Positions 33,542 through 41,990 of a stretch of 64,000 nt of DNA are shown piece by piece. How positions within the stretch are numbered: position 1 is the stretch's first letter; each line of letters opens with the position of its first letter. The stretch is from Pseudohalocynthiibacter aestuariivivens (GTDB taxonomy: Bacteria; Pseudomonadota; Alphaproteobacteria; Rhodobacterales; Rhodobacteraceae). The notes below the pieces were generated by a model. The model saw only the letters and a program-made list of their open reading frames with translations. It was not told the DNA's origin and did no database searches. Where the stretch lies: contig NZ_JAGFNU010000001.1 in assembly GCF_018457175.1 (NCBI RefSeq), positions 496,001 through 560,000 of the forward strand, in the 5' to 3' direction. Made by a program: the position numbers and the translations under genes.

Positions 33542-35587
33542 TCAGATGTCTTTCATCAACCTTAGCGCATCATAAATCGCAGCATGGGTGTTTCGTGCAG
33601 CAACCGCATCTCCGATCCGGAAAAGCTGAAATTTTCCGTCTGGGTTTCGGCTGATCGCCTGCGGCTCCCCATTGACCAGCGCATCGTAGTCCACAGCACC
33701 TGAATTTGAGGAATGCGGTTTCAGATCAAAATATAGATTATCCATCGGCAGTGTGCCGTAGTTCACGACAACCTGATCATAATGCGCAGGTTGCCTAAGG
33801 TCGCTGTAGTCGGTCCCAATTGTTGCCTTCAGTTGGTTGCCCTCCTGCTCCACATCAAGCAGGCGGCGCGTAACGGTAAAGGTTACATTTTTGTCTTGCA
33901 GACTCCGCATGTAGGGCACGAGGTTCATAGCCATAATGTCGGGTGCAAAAACACGGTCTGGCGTCATGATTTCGACCTTGGCGCCACTTTTTGCCGCGAT
34001 TTCAGCAGCCTGAAGTGCTGCGTGGTCGCCGGATTCGTCGTAAATAAGGATGTTCTGGGCTGGCTTTGCATCGCCAGAGATGATGTCCCAACTGGTCACA
34101 ACCAGTTCCTGTTCTCTCTTGGTTTCATAAAGCACTGTGGTTGGCATTCCCCCAGTCGCAACAATCACAACATCTGGATCTTCAGCAAGTACATCTTCGG
34201 CTTCTGCCCATGTGCTGAATCTAAATTCAACATCGCGCGCAGCACATTGTGACATGCGCCAGTCGATGATCGAAATCATCTCGCGGCGGCGTGGTGTTTG
34301 CGCCGTCAGGCGAACCTGCCCGCCGGGGTCAGCTGCGGCTTCGAACACAACGATATTGTGGCCGCGTTCTGCCGCGATACGCGCAGCTTCAAGACCACCG
34401 GGGCCAGCGCCAACGATGACAATTTTCTTTTTGACGTCCGCCTTCGGAATATCATGTGGCATCGTCAGTTCGCGGCCCGTTGCTGCGTTGTGCATACAAA
34501 GCGCTTCGCCCGCCTGATAAATTCTGTCCAGACAATAGGTGGCGCCAACACAGGGGCGAATGTCGTCTTCGCGGCCTTCAATGATTTTACGCACGATGTG
34601 GGGGTCCGCCATATGGGCGCGGGTCATACCAACCATATCCAAAAGGCCTGACGCAACTGCATGGCGTGCTGTTGCGACATCCGGAATTTTTGCCGCGTGG
34701 AACGTGGGCATCCCGGTGATTTTGCGCACTTGGCCTGCAAAATCGAGATGCGGCGCGTTTTTCATACCCTGTACAGGGATCACATCGGTCATTGCCGGGT
34801 CTGTGTGAATGCGCCCACGGATGACGTTCAGAAAATCGACCTGACCCGTCGCTGCGAGCCGCTTGGAAATTTCAATGCCTTCTTCTGCTCTGGTTCCACC
34901 AGCTTGCGCTTCATCCGCTGTGTAGCGGAACCCCACAATAAATTCATCGCCAACGCGTTTGCGGATTGCATCCAGCACATCAAGTGAAAATCTTAACCTG
35001 TTGTCGAGCGTATCCGCTCCATATGGTCCTACAAGTTCATTTGTCAGCGGCGACCAGAATTGTTCGAGAAGGTGGCCATAAGCCTGCAATTCAATGCCGT
35101 CCATACCACCGGCTTTCATGCGCTCAGCTGCATCGGCAAAATCATTGATGATGCGCTCAATATCCCAGTCTTCGATCTTTTTTGGAAAGGCGCGATGGGC
35201 GGGTTCACGGTGTGGGCCGGGCGCGACGGAGGGCAACCAGTCGCCTTTGTTCCAACCCGTTCTGCGCCCCAGATGCGTGAGCTGAATCATCACCGCGCAA
35301 CCATGTTCATGGCAGGCGTCGGTCAGGTTTCTGATCCATGGAACAACCTCATCTTTGTAGGCTAGGATATTGTTGAACACAGGCGGGCTGTCTTTCGAGA
35401 CCGCTGCCGAACCCGCGGTCATCGTCATTGCAACACCCGCCTTGGCGCGTTCCTCATGATAGGCGCGATAACGATCCTTCGGCATTCCGTTTTCAGGATA
35501 CGCTGGTTCATGACTGGTTGTCATGATCCGGTTTTTCAGCGTCAGATGCTTTAGTTTATAGGGCTGAAGTAGTGGGTCTTTTGACAT
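33542..35587 (-). CDS. NADH:flavin oxidoreductase/N-methyl amino acid demethylase-like protein, copy 2
   Basis: A 681-residue protein of the TMADH/N-methylproline demethylase type: FMN barrel (1-350), iron-sulfur region, then FAD/NAD-binding domain (IVIVGAGPGGLEAARIAAERGH). The iron-sulfur region reads CVGATYCLDRIY with a last Cys 11 residues on. Compared with C-x2-C-x2-C-x11-C of trimethylamine dehydrogenase, the second Cys is Ala. Start ATG 35587 (AAGGAA upstream) is preferred over a longer frame to 35641. It follows the second MttB gene after 10 nt and precedes the ProC-like gene by 14 nt. A secondary or tertiary N-methyl amine is the likely substrate. Confidence 0.85.
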   Translation of the reverse strand: MSKDPLLQPYKLKHLTLKNRIMTTSHEPAYPENGMPKDRYRAYHEERAKAGVAMTMTAGSAAVSKDSPPVFNNILAYKDEVVPWIRNLTDACHEHGCAVMIQLTHLGRRTGWNKGDWLPSVAPGPHREPAHRAFPKKIEDWDIERIINDFADAAERMKAGGMDGIELQAYGHLLEQFWSPLTNELVGPYGADTLDNRLRFSLDVLDAIRKRVGDEFIVGFRYTADEAQAGGTRAEEGIEISKRLAATGQVDFLNVIRGRIHTDPAMTDVIPVQGMKNAPHLDFAGQVRKITGMPTFHAAKIPDVATARHAVASGLLDMVGMTRAHMADPHIVRKIIEGREDDIRPCVGATYCLDRIYQAGEALCMHNAATGRELTMPHDIPKADVKKKIVIVGAGPGGLEAARIAAERGHNIVVFEAAADPGGQVRLTAQTPRRREMISIIDWRMSQCAARDVEFRFSTWAEAEDVLAEDPDVVIVATGGMPTTVLYETKREQELVVTSWDIISGDAKPAQNILIYDESGDHAALQAAEIAAKSGAKVEIMTPDRVFAPDIMAMNLVPYMRSLQDKNVTFTVTRRLLDVEQEGNQLKATIGTDYSDLRQPAHYDQVVVNYGTLPMDNLYFDLKPHSSNSGAVDYDALVNGEPQAISRNPDGKFQLFRIGDAVAARNTHAAIYDALRLMKDI

Positions 35588-35597
35588 CGAATTTTCC

Positions 35598-37172
35598 TTA
35601 GTACCACGCGTCATCCATAGAGGTTTTTTTGCGTGCAACAAATTCCTTAAGCTCTTCGTCCACTGCGGTGTCTAATGCCGGCGCGTCATACTCATTCAGA
35701 ATTTTCTTCCATTTGCGATTGGCGCTGATCATCGCATCATCGCCGCCTTGTTCTGACCAGCTTTCATAGGGTTGGTCATCATTTAGACCCGTGTCCCAAT
35801 ATGCGGTTTCGTAGTGCCGCAATGTGTGCGCCGTTCCGAACAAATGTTCCCCGGGGCCACCTTCGGCCAATGCAGCAAACGCGAGTGTTTCGTCGTTAAC
35901 GTCAATACCGTTCAGGTAAGTATGCAAAGCGCCACACATGTCCGTATCCATGACGAATTTTTCGAAGGACATGGACAGCAATCCATCAAGAAAACCGGCG
36001 GAATGCAAAATATAGTTTGCGCCACATTGAACCGCCGACATCATCGACATCATGCCTTGTTGCATCGCCTGACCATCTGGCAGCTTTGACGTGCTGAAGT
36101 TTCCAGCGCAGCGCAGGGGTAGGTTCAAGCGGCGTGCAAGCTGCCCCATGACAAGGCTGCCTAGGGCGGGTTCCGGTGTGCCAAATGTAGGGGAGCCAGT
36201 CCTCAGTGACATTGATGAAAGAAAAGATGCGAGGATCGCGGGGGCACCGGGACGCACAAGCTGAGTGAGCGCACAGCCAACCATGGATTCGGCCAGGCTT
36301 TGGGCAATCGAGCCGGCCATCGTAACCGGCGACACAGCCCCTCCCAGCAAGAAGGGCAGGTGGATGGAGCCCTGCCCAGCAGAGGCGTAAGCGCGAATAC
36401 CCTGTGTAGAAACACCGTCCCAAACCAGTGGGGAGGTCGAATTGAAATTGCCCATGATCACGCAGTTTTGGTCTACAAAATCAGACCCAAAAAGAATACG
36501 CGTCATTTCTATACTGTCTTCCGCGCGTTCGGGTGCGGTGATAGACCCCAAAAATGCCCGGTCCGAATAGCGGATGTGGGCATAGACCATATCAAGGTGG
36601 CGTTTGTTTACGGGTATGTCGGTAGGCTCGCAGATCGTGCCGCCAGAGTGATGCAACCATGGGCTTGATTGCGCGAGTTTCACCAGATTTTCGAAGTCTG
36701 CAATTGTACCGTAACGCCGGTTTTTATCCATATCCATTATGAATGGGGACCCATAAGCGGGTGCAAAAACCATCGCGTCACCGCCTATTTCAACCGAGTT
36801 TTTCGGATTGCGTGCGTGTTGCGTAAAACGGGCCGGGGCGGTTTTCAGGATTTCGCGGAGCATTCCCGGTTCAAAACGGATGTTCCAGGCTTCTTCTGAA
36901 ACAGGCGTAACTACCCCACCAGCTTCGCGGAACAGGCGCACTGTTTCAGGATCTTCGCGAAATTCAATACCGATTTCCGCCAATATTCGGTCAGCGCATT
37001 GCTCTATTTTTTGAAGGCTTTCTTCATCCAGAAGGTCGTAGGTCTTTATCTTTCTGCGGATGAACGGCACTTGTAGGTGCTCATTCTGGCCAGCCCCGCC
37101 CGATCGCGCGGCGACGCGATTTGCACGACGAGAGCCGCGTCCGCGTTTTTGTTCGGCTTCTTTGACTGTCAT
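35598..37172 (-). CDS. MttB-superfamily (trimethylamine methyltransferase family) protein, non-pyrrolysine, copy 2
   Basis: A 524-residue MttB-superfamily protein with the family's basic N-terminal leader (KRGRGSRRANRVAARSGG) and core blocks ADRILAEIGIEFREDPE, FTQHARNPKNSVEIGG, GNFNSTSPLVWDG, SFLSSMSLRTGSPTFGTPE, ANYILHSAGFLDG and GPGEHLFGTAHT. No internal TAG codon is present, so it is a non-pyrrolysine member. It begins an operon with two flavin/Fe-S demethylases and a ProC-like reductase. That arrangement suggests the methyltransferase removes one methyl from a quaternary amine and the flavoproteins remove the next. It is clearly diverged from the copy at 23483. Confidence 0.87.
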   Translation of the reverse strand: MTVKEAEQKRGRGSRRANRVAARSGGAGQNEHLQVPFIRRKIKTYDLLDEESLQKIEQCADRILAEIGIEFREDPETVRLFREAGGVVTPVSEEAWNIRFEPGMLREILKTAPARFTQHARNPKNSVEIGGDAMVFAPAYGSPFIMDMDKNRRYGTIADFENLVKLAQSSPWLHHSGGTICEPTDIPVNKRHLDMVYAHIRYSDRAFLGSITAPERAEDSIEMTRILFGSDFVDQNCVIMGNFNSTSPLVWDGVSTQGIRAYASAGQGSIHLPFLLGGAVSPVTMAGSIAQSLAESMVGCALTQLVRPGAPAILASFLSSMSLRTGSPTFGTPEPALGSLVMGQLARRLNLPLRCAGNFSTSKLPDGQAMQQGMMSMMSAVQCGANYILHSAGFLDGLLSMSFEKFVMDTDMCGALHTYLNGIDVNDETLAFAALAEGGPGEHLFGTAHTLRHYETAYWDTGLNDDQPYESWSEQGGDDAMISANRKWKKILNEYDAPALDTAVDEELKEFVARKKTSMDDAWY

Positions 37173-37412
37173 TTAGGGCCTCTGGAATGTTTTACCCCAA
37201 CCAACAAAACTTCACGAATCGGGGCTGCATCGTCAACTCGACACAACTGTCATATAAATAAACACTTGTGTCAATTTCTCTTGAATCAAAAATACCCGAC
37301 CAAAGTTTGATCGAATTTGCCATTCCAAATCGGTCTGTCACGTTCATGGAGTTTGCGAAGCGCTTCAGCATATCAACCGCTCGCATGATCAACGTTTAAC
37401 TGGTCTGCATGG

Positions 37413-37880
37413 TTAAAAGGTTGGTTTTGTCAGCATCAACCAGACAATCGCCAAGACGGAAAAAAAGGCGGGAAAACCGCAGACAAACCAGACTCGGTAC
37501 AATCTATGATAAGAAGGCGGTAATGGCTCGTGACGATCCCGAGCAGTGATCGCCAAATTTCGCATCCTGATTTGTATCCAAACGACCGGTAGCCAGAAAA
37601 CACCTACGAAAACATAGAGTGTAAGCGACAGAAGTACCCATTCCTCAAAAACCGACCAGCCAGCTTCACGTGTAAGAAACCATCCGGTTATCGGCTGTAA
37701 AATAGCAGCGGTCGCCGTAAAAACTATATCCGCTAAGACAACTATGCCCGCTGTGTGCGCGATAAGTGTGGCATCGCCACTTCGGTTTGAGATGACCATG
37801 AAAAAAGCGATTCCCGCTCCGGTTCCCAAAAGAACACAGGCTCCTATCACGTGCAGAAAGAGAAGAAGTTCGTACATCAC
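37413..37880 (-). CDS. DUF2269-like integral membrane protein
   Basis: A 155-residue protein with four hydrophobic helices, matching the DUF2269 pattern: MYELLLFLHVIGACVLLGTGAGIAFFM at the start, a central QPITGWFLT segment, a helix ending VGVFWLPVVWIQIRMR and the final VCGFPAFFSVLAIVWLML. Function is unknown. It overlaps the SDR/DoxX gene by 4 bp and follows it in the same operon; the two are often seen together, which suggests a membrane redox or quinone-related unit, but this is not established. The 240 bp upstream of 37413, to the MttB gene, holds no recognised gene. Confidence 0.72.
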   Translation of the reverse strand: MMYELLLFLHVIGACVLLGTGAGIAFFMVISNRSGDATLIAHTAGIVVLADIVFTATAAILQPITGWFLTREAGWSVFEEWVLLSLTLYVFVGVFWLPVVWIQIRMRNLAITARDRHEPLPPSYHRLYRVWFVCGFPAFFSVLAIVWLMLTKPTF

Positions 37881-39187
37881 CGATCCTCCAGTATCGAGGC
37901 AACGAATGACGCAAGCATTATTCCCGGTAGCACTTTGACAAACGGGCCAAGCGGGTCACCCCAGATGTCTGGGGTTAACAAGGTTCCCGCGGCAAAGTAC
38001 GCAATTGAAACCACAACCATCCCGTAACAGGCTTTACGCGCCCAAGGACGAACCAAAACCGCAAGGCCAAGCATTATATCTACAATCGATCCACCAAACA
38101 CAGAGAGTGTCGCGAAGACCGGGGAAAGGCCGCGGTCTGTAAGCAAAACCTGCGCCTTTTGATTTTCAGCAAGGCCAACCAATCCTGAGATGATCCAGAA
38201 AACCGACAATGTTGCAATCGCAATTGGCAAAAGCAGATAGAGACGGGCAAACCAACGCTCTTGGGTTGTTGCTGGTATGGCGTCCAGTGTTTCAACAAGA
38301 GAGCGGCATTTTAGCCCGCCCGCGTTTGCCCATATCTTAGTGTCCCCTTTGATACCATCGGCCAGAACTTTAAGTGCAGTTGAACGCAGCGGGGGTCTCC
38401 ATCCAAGCCATCCGAGCGCATCTGCACAAAGGCCAGTCAGCCGAAGCAGCGGCGCGGGAACAGACAGGGTAAACATCCATGGCTTAAACCCCAGCCATCC
38501 GCGGACCATCTTGTTAACTGTTTGAAATGACCAGGTTTCCTCTTCTGTAAGATCGGCCACGGTCCCTGTCGGAATCTCTCCATTCGCGGCTTGGACCACG
38601 GCTTGCGCTACGTCTTCAACGAAAACGGTTTGAAAAGGAGCATCGGGAAACACGCTTACACCGATCATTGGAAAAGCGGCACTTGCCCGTAAAAGCGCGG
38701 TTCCCCCGTATGCTTGTATGCTGAGCACTAAGGTTGGGCGTAAGATAATCCATGCAAGGTTTGACTGCATGATCATCCGATCACCGCGCATTTTTGATCT
38801 GAAGAATTCCGTCGTTGCGGAGTCTGAAACACCGGCAGCAGAAATTTGAATAAGCAACGTGGCTGTGCCTTCCAGTGCGGAAACCAATCTAGCTACTGCT
38901 GTTTCATGAATGCCAGAAAGGCTGTCTTTGGCGCCACTCTGTAGCGCGCCAGAGGCATTTACAACAATGTCCGCGCCCTTCAGGTCATCTTTCCAAGTAT
39001 CTACAGGTACCTTTGAAATATCCCGTTCAAGCCATCCGATTTTCGGGTCACACCGAAGCCCCGCAGAACGCGACCTGCCAACACCGATGACCCTGTAACC
39101 TTCCTGTTTCAAAGCACTAAGGCAAGCGGACCCAATCAGACCATAAGCACCTAAAACAATGGCAGTTTTTGGGTTTTGTTTTTCCAT
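37877..39187 (-). CDS. SDR-family NAD(P)-binding protein fused to a DoxX-like membrane domain
   Basis: A 436-residue fusion. Residues 1-290 form an atypical SDR/epimerase-like Rossmann domain (IVLGAYGLIGSACLSALKQEGYRVIGVGRS). Residues 310-436 form four membrane segments of DoxX-like type (with GSIVDIMLGLAVLVRPW and LGPFVKVLPGIMLASF). Proteins of this build may act on quinone-linked or lipid-soluble substrates, but none is assigned here. It precedes DUF2269 by overlap. The 3' neighbour on the other side is a decayed LysR gene. Confidence 0.8.
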   Translation of the reverse strand: MEKQNPKTAIVLGAYGLIGSACLSALKQEGYRVIGVGRSRSAGLRCDPKIGWLERDISKVPVDTWKDDLKGADIVVNASGALQSGAKDSLSGIHETAVARLVSALEGTATLLIQISAAGVSDSATTEFFRSKMRGDRMIMQSNLAWIILRPTLVLSIQAYGGTALLRASAAFPMIGVSVFPDAPFQTVFVEDVAQAVVQAANGEIPTGTVADLTEEETWSFQTVNKMVRGWLGFKPWMFTLSVPAPLLRLTGLCADALGWLGWRPPLRSTALKVLADGIKGDTKIWANAGGLKCRSLVETLDAIPATTQERWFARLYLLLPIAIATLSVFWIISGLVGLAENQKAQVLLTDRGLSPVFATLSVFGGSIVDIMLGLAVLVRPWARKACYGMVVVSIAYFAAGTLLTPDIWGDPLGPFVKVLPGIMLASFVASILEDR

Positions 39188-39239
39188 TTGTAGATCACCG
39201 AAAATCGATTTAGCCGTGCTTCTTGCGCATCTGCTTATC

Positions 39240-39459
39240 CTAAAGAGAAACCACGCAGGAAGTCAGGAGATATCGGTGATCGGATGAAATTGTCGCACTT
39301 AGGCGGACAAACAAGGCTGCATTTAATTCTTCTTCCAGCGCGTTCATCTGACGGCTGATCGCAGGTTGCTGCACATTCAGTTCTTCTGCTGCGCGCGTGA
39401 AACTCTGATGACGTGCCACGCCTCGAAACTTACATGTATTTCAGCCCATGCGCCTTCAT
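39240..39459 (-). pseudogene. LysR-family regulator remnant
   Basis: On the minus strand a start ATG (39459) opens MKAHGLKYM and stops at once. After a 7-nt insertion relative to the expected frame, the sequence continues KFRGVARHQSFTRAAEELN, then VQQPAISRQMNALEEELNAALFVR, an unmistakable LysR helix-turn-helix. It ends at a TAG (39240-39242) about 17 residues later. Removing the 7 nt ATGTAAG (39435-39429) would join the two parts into a normal LysR N-terminus. The effector domain is gone. It is divergent from the 2-oxoglutarate oxygenase gene and was probably its regulator. Confidence 0.75.
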
Positions 39460-39568
39460 ATATCTATAAATCCCTAGTGGAATGATCATCATGTAATTTT
39501 CCACCGTATTTTTAACTTAAAAACTGTTCTAACCTGACCAAAAGAAAGAATGCGTATCCGGAGCAAAG

Positions 39569-40570
39569 ATGATGATACCCGAAATCGACATTGCCTCATT
39601 GTTTGACGGCCCAAGTGACGCTCGTGATCTGGTTGACAGGGAAATATTTCGTGCTGCCGGTGAAATAGGGTTCATGACGATCACGGGCCTACCTGATGAT
39701 TGTCTTTCGCGGGATTTGCGCAAGGATTTGCTTTCAATTTTTGAATTGCCGGATTCTGAAAAACGTACACTTACCCGCAAGAATTTTGTGCCCGAAAATA
39801 TGAACGTCTATCGTGGCTGGTTCCCGCTTCAAAATGGATATCCGACTTACAAGGAAGGTATTGATATTGGCGCGGATATTATCGACAAAACCCGAGTTCC
39901 TGACCCGCTGGACCCGCTGACAGAATTGACTCCACTGCCGGATTTACCCACGTGGCGGGTGGCGGCCGAACAGTACTATGGAGCGATGTCCAAGACCGGC
40001 GGCGCGTTGATGCGGTCCATCGCACGGGCGCTTTCGTTACCCGAAATGCAGTTTGACGCGGCGTTTCAGAATGGCACTTCAACATTGAGAATGATCCATT
40101 ATCCGCCGCGCCCCAGCGAAAGCTTTGGCAGCGAGGACAAAGATTTTTGGGCCGAGTATAAAGGCGAACAACGCTATCTTCTGGGTGCGGCTCATATGGA
40201 TAGCGGGTTCATCACACTTCTGGCGCAGGACGGCGTTGAAGGGCTGCAGGCAAAAACCCGCGACGGTGAATGGATAATGGTTCCACCTAAAGAAGGAACA
40301 CTAACCGTGAATTTTGGCAAGCTTCTGCAGCGTTGGACGGGTGGCGCGATCAAAGCGACCATTCATCGGGTTATTGGCAATGGCCAGCGGCGATACTCTG
40401 TACCGTTCTTTTTTGAACCTTCGATCAATACGGTGATCGCACCCCTTGAAGGCTGTGGAGAACCTTTCGCACCCGTCCTTTATGGCGACCACCTGTGGGA
40501 GGCCACGACGGGTTTTGTCGAACAAAAGGGGATAGCACATCTGCGTCAACCAAAGGGAGTTGGGGTTTGA
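39569..40570 (+). CDS. 2-oxoglutarate/Fe(II)-dependent oxygenase (isopenicillin N synthase-like)
   Basis: A 333-residue oxygenase with an N-terminal DIOX_N region (EIDIASLFDG...GFMTITGLPDD) and a jelly-roll core. Iron ligands are H209 and D211 (AAHMDSGF) and H266 (ATIHRVIG); R275 and S277 (RRYSVPF) bind the 2-oxoglutarate carboxylate. Substrates in this family are diverse and none can be assigned. GGAG lies just before the paired ATGs at 39569. The next gene begins within its stop codon (TTGA overlap), so the two are coupled. A decayed LysR gene sits upstream. Confidence 0.87.
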   Translation: MMIPEIDIASLFDGPSDARDLVDREIFRAAGEIGFMTITGLPDDCLSRDLRKDLLSIFELPDSEKRTLTRKNFVPENMNVYRGWFPLQNGYPTYKEGIDIGADIIDKTRVPDPLDPLTELTPLPDLPTWRVAAEQYYGAMSKTGGALMRSIARALSLPEMQFDAAFQNGTSTLRMIHYPPRPSESFGSEDKDFWAEYKGEQRYLLGAAHMDSGFITLLAQDGVEGLQAKTRDGEWIMVPPKEGTLTVNFGKLLQRWTGGAIKATIHRVIGNGQRRYSVPFFFEPSINTVIAPLEGCGEPFAPVLYGDHLWEATTGFVEQKGIAHLRQPKGVGV

Positions 40571-41907
40571 GCCGCCTGTTCCATATCGCGGAAGCTCTTT
40601 GCGAACTTCCCGAACCGGCTGAAAAAGCGCAGAATCTTATTCGCGGTGCAGGTATCGATCTGATGGGTTGCATTTTGGCAGGGCGGGGCGAGGAAGTTTC
40701 CGTCCGAACGCGTCAAACGGTTACCGGTTTCGGTGTGGGACCTGCTGTGGTTTTCGGAACTGGCCTTTATTTGTCGCCGCCGCACGCTGCTTTGTGCAAT
40801 GCCACTGCGTCACATGCATTGGATTTTGACGACTGGGAAGAGCCCGGAAACACACACCCAAGTGCCGTGCTGTTGCCTGCCTTATGGGCCGTTGCGATGG
40901 ACAGAGACATAAGTGGCGAGGTTATTCTAGCTGCTTACAATACTGGCTTTGAACTCATCGCGCGTTTTGGTGAGGCGTTTAATTTTGAACACTACAATCG
41001 AGGCTGGCACTCTACTGCGACGCTTGGTGTGATCGGTGTTGCGGCCGCGGTCTCCCGCTTGATCGGGCTAAATGCAGATCAGACGGCGAATGCAATGTCG
41101 CTCGCGATATCGCGGTCTTGCGGCTACACCTGCCAATTTGGAAGTTCTGCCAAACCTTTGCAGGCCGGGTTTGCGGCGAGCGACGGGCTTATGGCGGCAC
41201 TTCTGGCTGAACAGGGGATGACAGGGCATCCGGGCGTTCTGGATGGGCCAAAGGGGTTTGTTCATCTCATGGCGCATGGGGACGTGTCGCGACTTGACGC
41301 CGCGATCACGCAGATCAATGGCAAAGCGCTGGAACATTGGGGGATCGTGTTAAAGGCATATCCTGCCTGTGGATACACGCATCGTTTGGTTGACTGTGCG
41401 TTGGAAATTGCAGGCAAGATAGAACCTTCTCAGATCATGTCGGTGCAGGCCCAGCTTCCCGATTTTCATCATGCAATCTTGCCTTATGGCAAGCCGGCAT
41501 CAAGATTTGAATCTTTGTTCAGCGTACCGTTTAGCGTAGCAACAGCCCTCTTGCGCGGCCGTTTCTCTTTAGACGATTTGGACGACGTGTCCCGCGAAAC
41601 CCCAGAGCTTTCAGCCTTGATTGAAAAAATCACCGTTGCGCCACAACCGGCAAATCGCTCTGCTTTAAATTATGACCCGGACCAACCAGACCGCTTGGTC
41701 GTTCAGTTGAAGTCCGGTCAAAAGGTTTCTGCTGTTCGTGCATATCCGAAAGGTGCACCGCAAAACCCGATGTCATTGAGCGAAATTCGTCAGAAGTTTG
41801 ACTCGATCAGCGGATACAGTGACGTACCTGAGATTGATAACCTGATGGACTGGCACCGCGCCAAGAATTTGTCGGACCTACATCGCACTTTTGGAGAAAG
41901 ACCGTGA
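40567..41907 (+). CDS. MmgE/PrpD-family protein
   Basis: A 446-residue MmgE/PrpD protein from TTG 40567, which overlaps the oxygenase stop by 4 bp and has AAGGGAG 7 nt upstream; a longer frame to 40495 is less likely. Family blocks include ATASHALDFDDWEE, WHSTATLGVIGVAAAVSRLIGL, KAYPACGYTHRLVDCAL and FESLFSVPFSVATALLRG. Members act as 2-methylcitrate dehydratases, cis-aconitate decarboxylase and iminodisuccinate epimerase, so an acid with several carboxylates is a fair guess at substrate. It is the last intact gene of its operon; a truncated frame follows. Confidence 0.85.
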   Translation: MSRLFHIAEALCELPEPAEKAQNLIRGAGIDLMGCILAGRGEEVSVRTRQTVTGFGVGPAVVFGTGLYLSPPHAALCNATASHALDFDDWEEPGNTHPSAVLLPALWAVAMDRDISGEVILAAYNTGFELIARFGEAFNFEHYNRGWHSTATLGVIGVAAAVSRLIGLNADQTANAMSLAISRSCGYTCQFGSSAKPLQAGFAASDGLMAALLAEQGMTGHPGVLDGPKGFVHLMAHGDVSRLDAAITQINGKALEHWGIVLKAYPACGYTHRLVDCALEIAGKIEPSQIMSVQAQLPDFHHAILPYGKPASRFESLFSVPFSVATALLRGRFSLDDLDDVSRETPELSALIEKITVAPQPANRSALNYDPDQPDRLVVQLKSGQKVSAVRAYPKGAPQNPMSLSEIRQKFDSISGYSDVPEIDNLMDWHRAKNLSDLHRTFGERP

Positions 41908-41981
41908 GCACCTCTATCTCACGCGAAACAGATGCGGAGATACGAGCGCGATATCCGATACAGCTTAGGTCAATTTGCTAG
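41904..41981 (+). pseudogene. truncated N-terminal stump of a lost downstream gene
   Basis: A GTG at 41904 overlaps the MmgE/PrpD stop (GTGA) in the way translationally coupled genes do. The 25 codons that follow read (V)STSISRETDAEIRARYPIQ then LRSIC before TAG 41979-41981. The stretch is protein-like but far too short, and the convergent glutathione S-transferase gene begins 10 bp later. It looks like the remnant of a third operon gene cut by a deletion or rearrangement. I cannot name its family. Confidence 0.45.
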
Positions 41982-41990
41982 GGTCTACAG

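Noticed and set aside
23483-37172. Possible pyrrolysine use by the MttB-family genes
   Set aside because: Both frames are full length with no in-frame TAG.
37192-37392. A 66-residue minus-strand frame upstream of DUF2269
   Set aside because: No family likeness or clear ribosome site, and it ends in the promoter region of the MttB gene.
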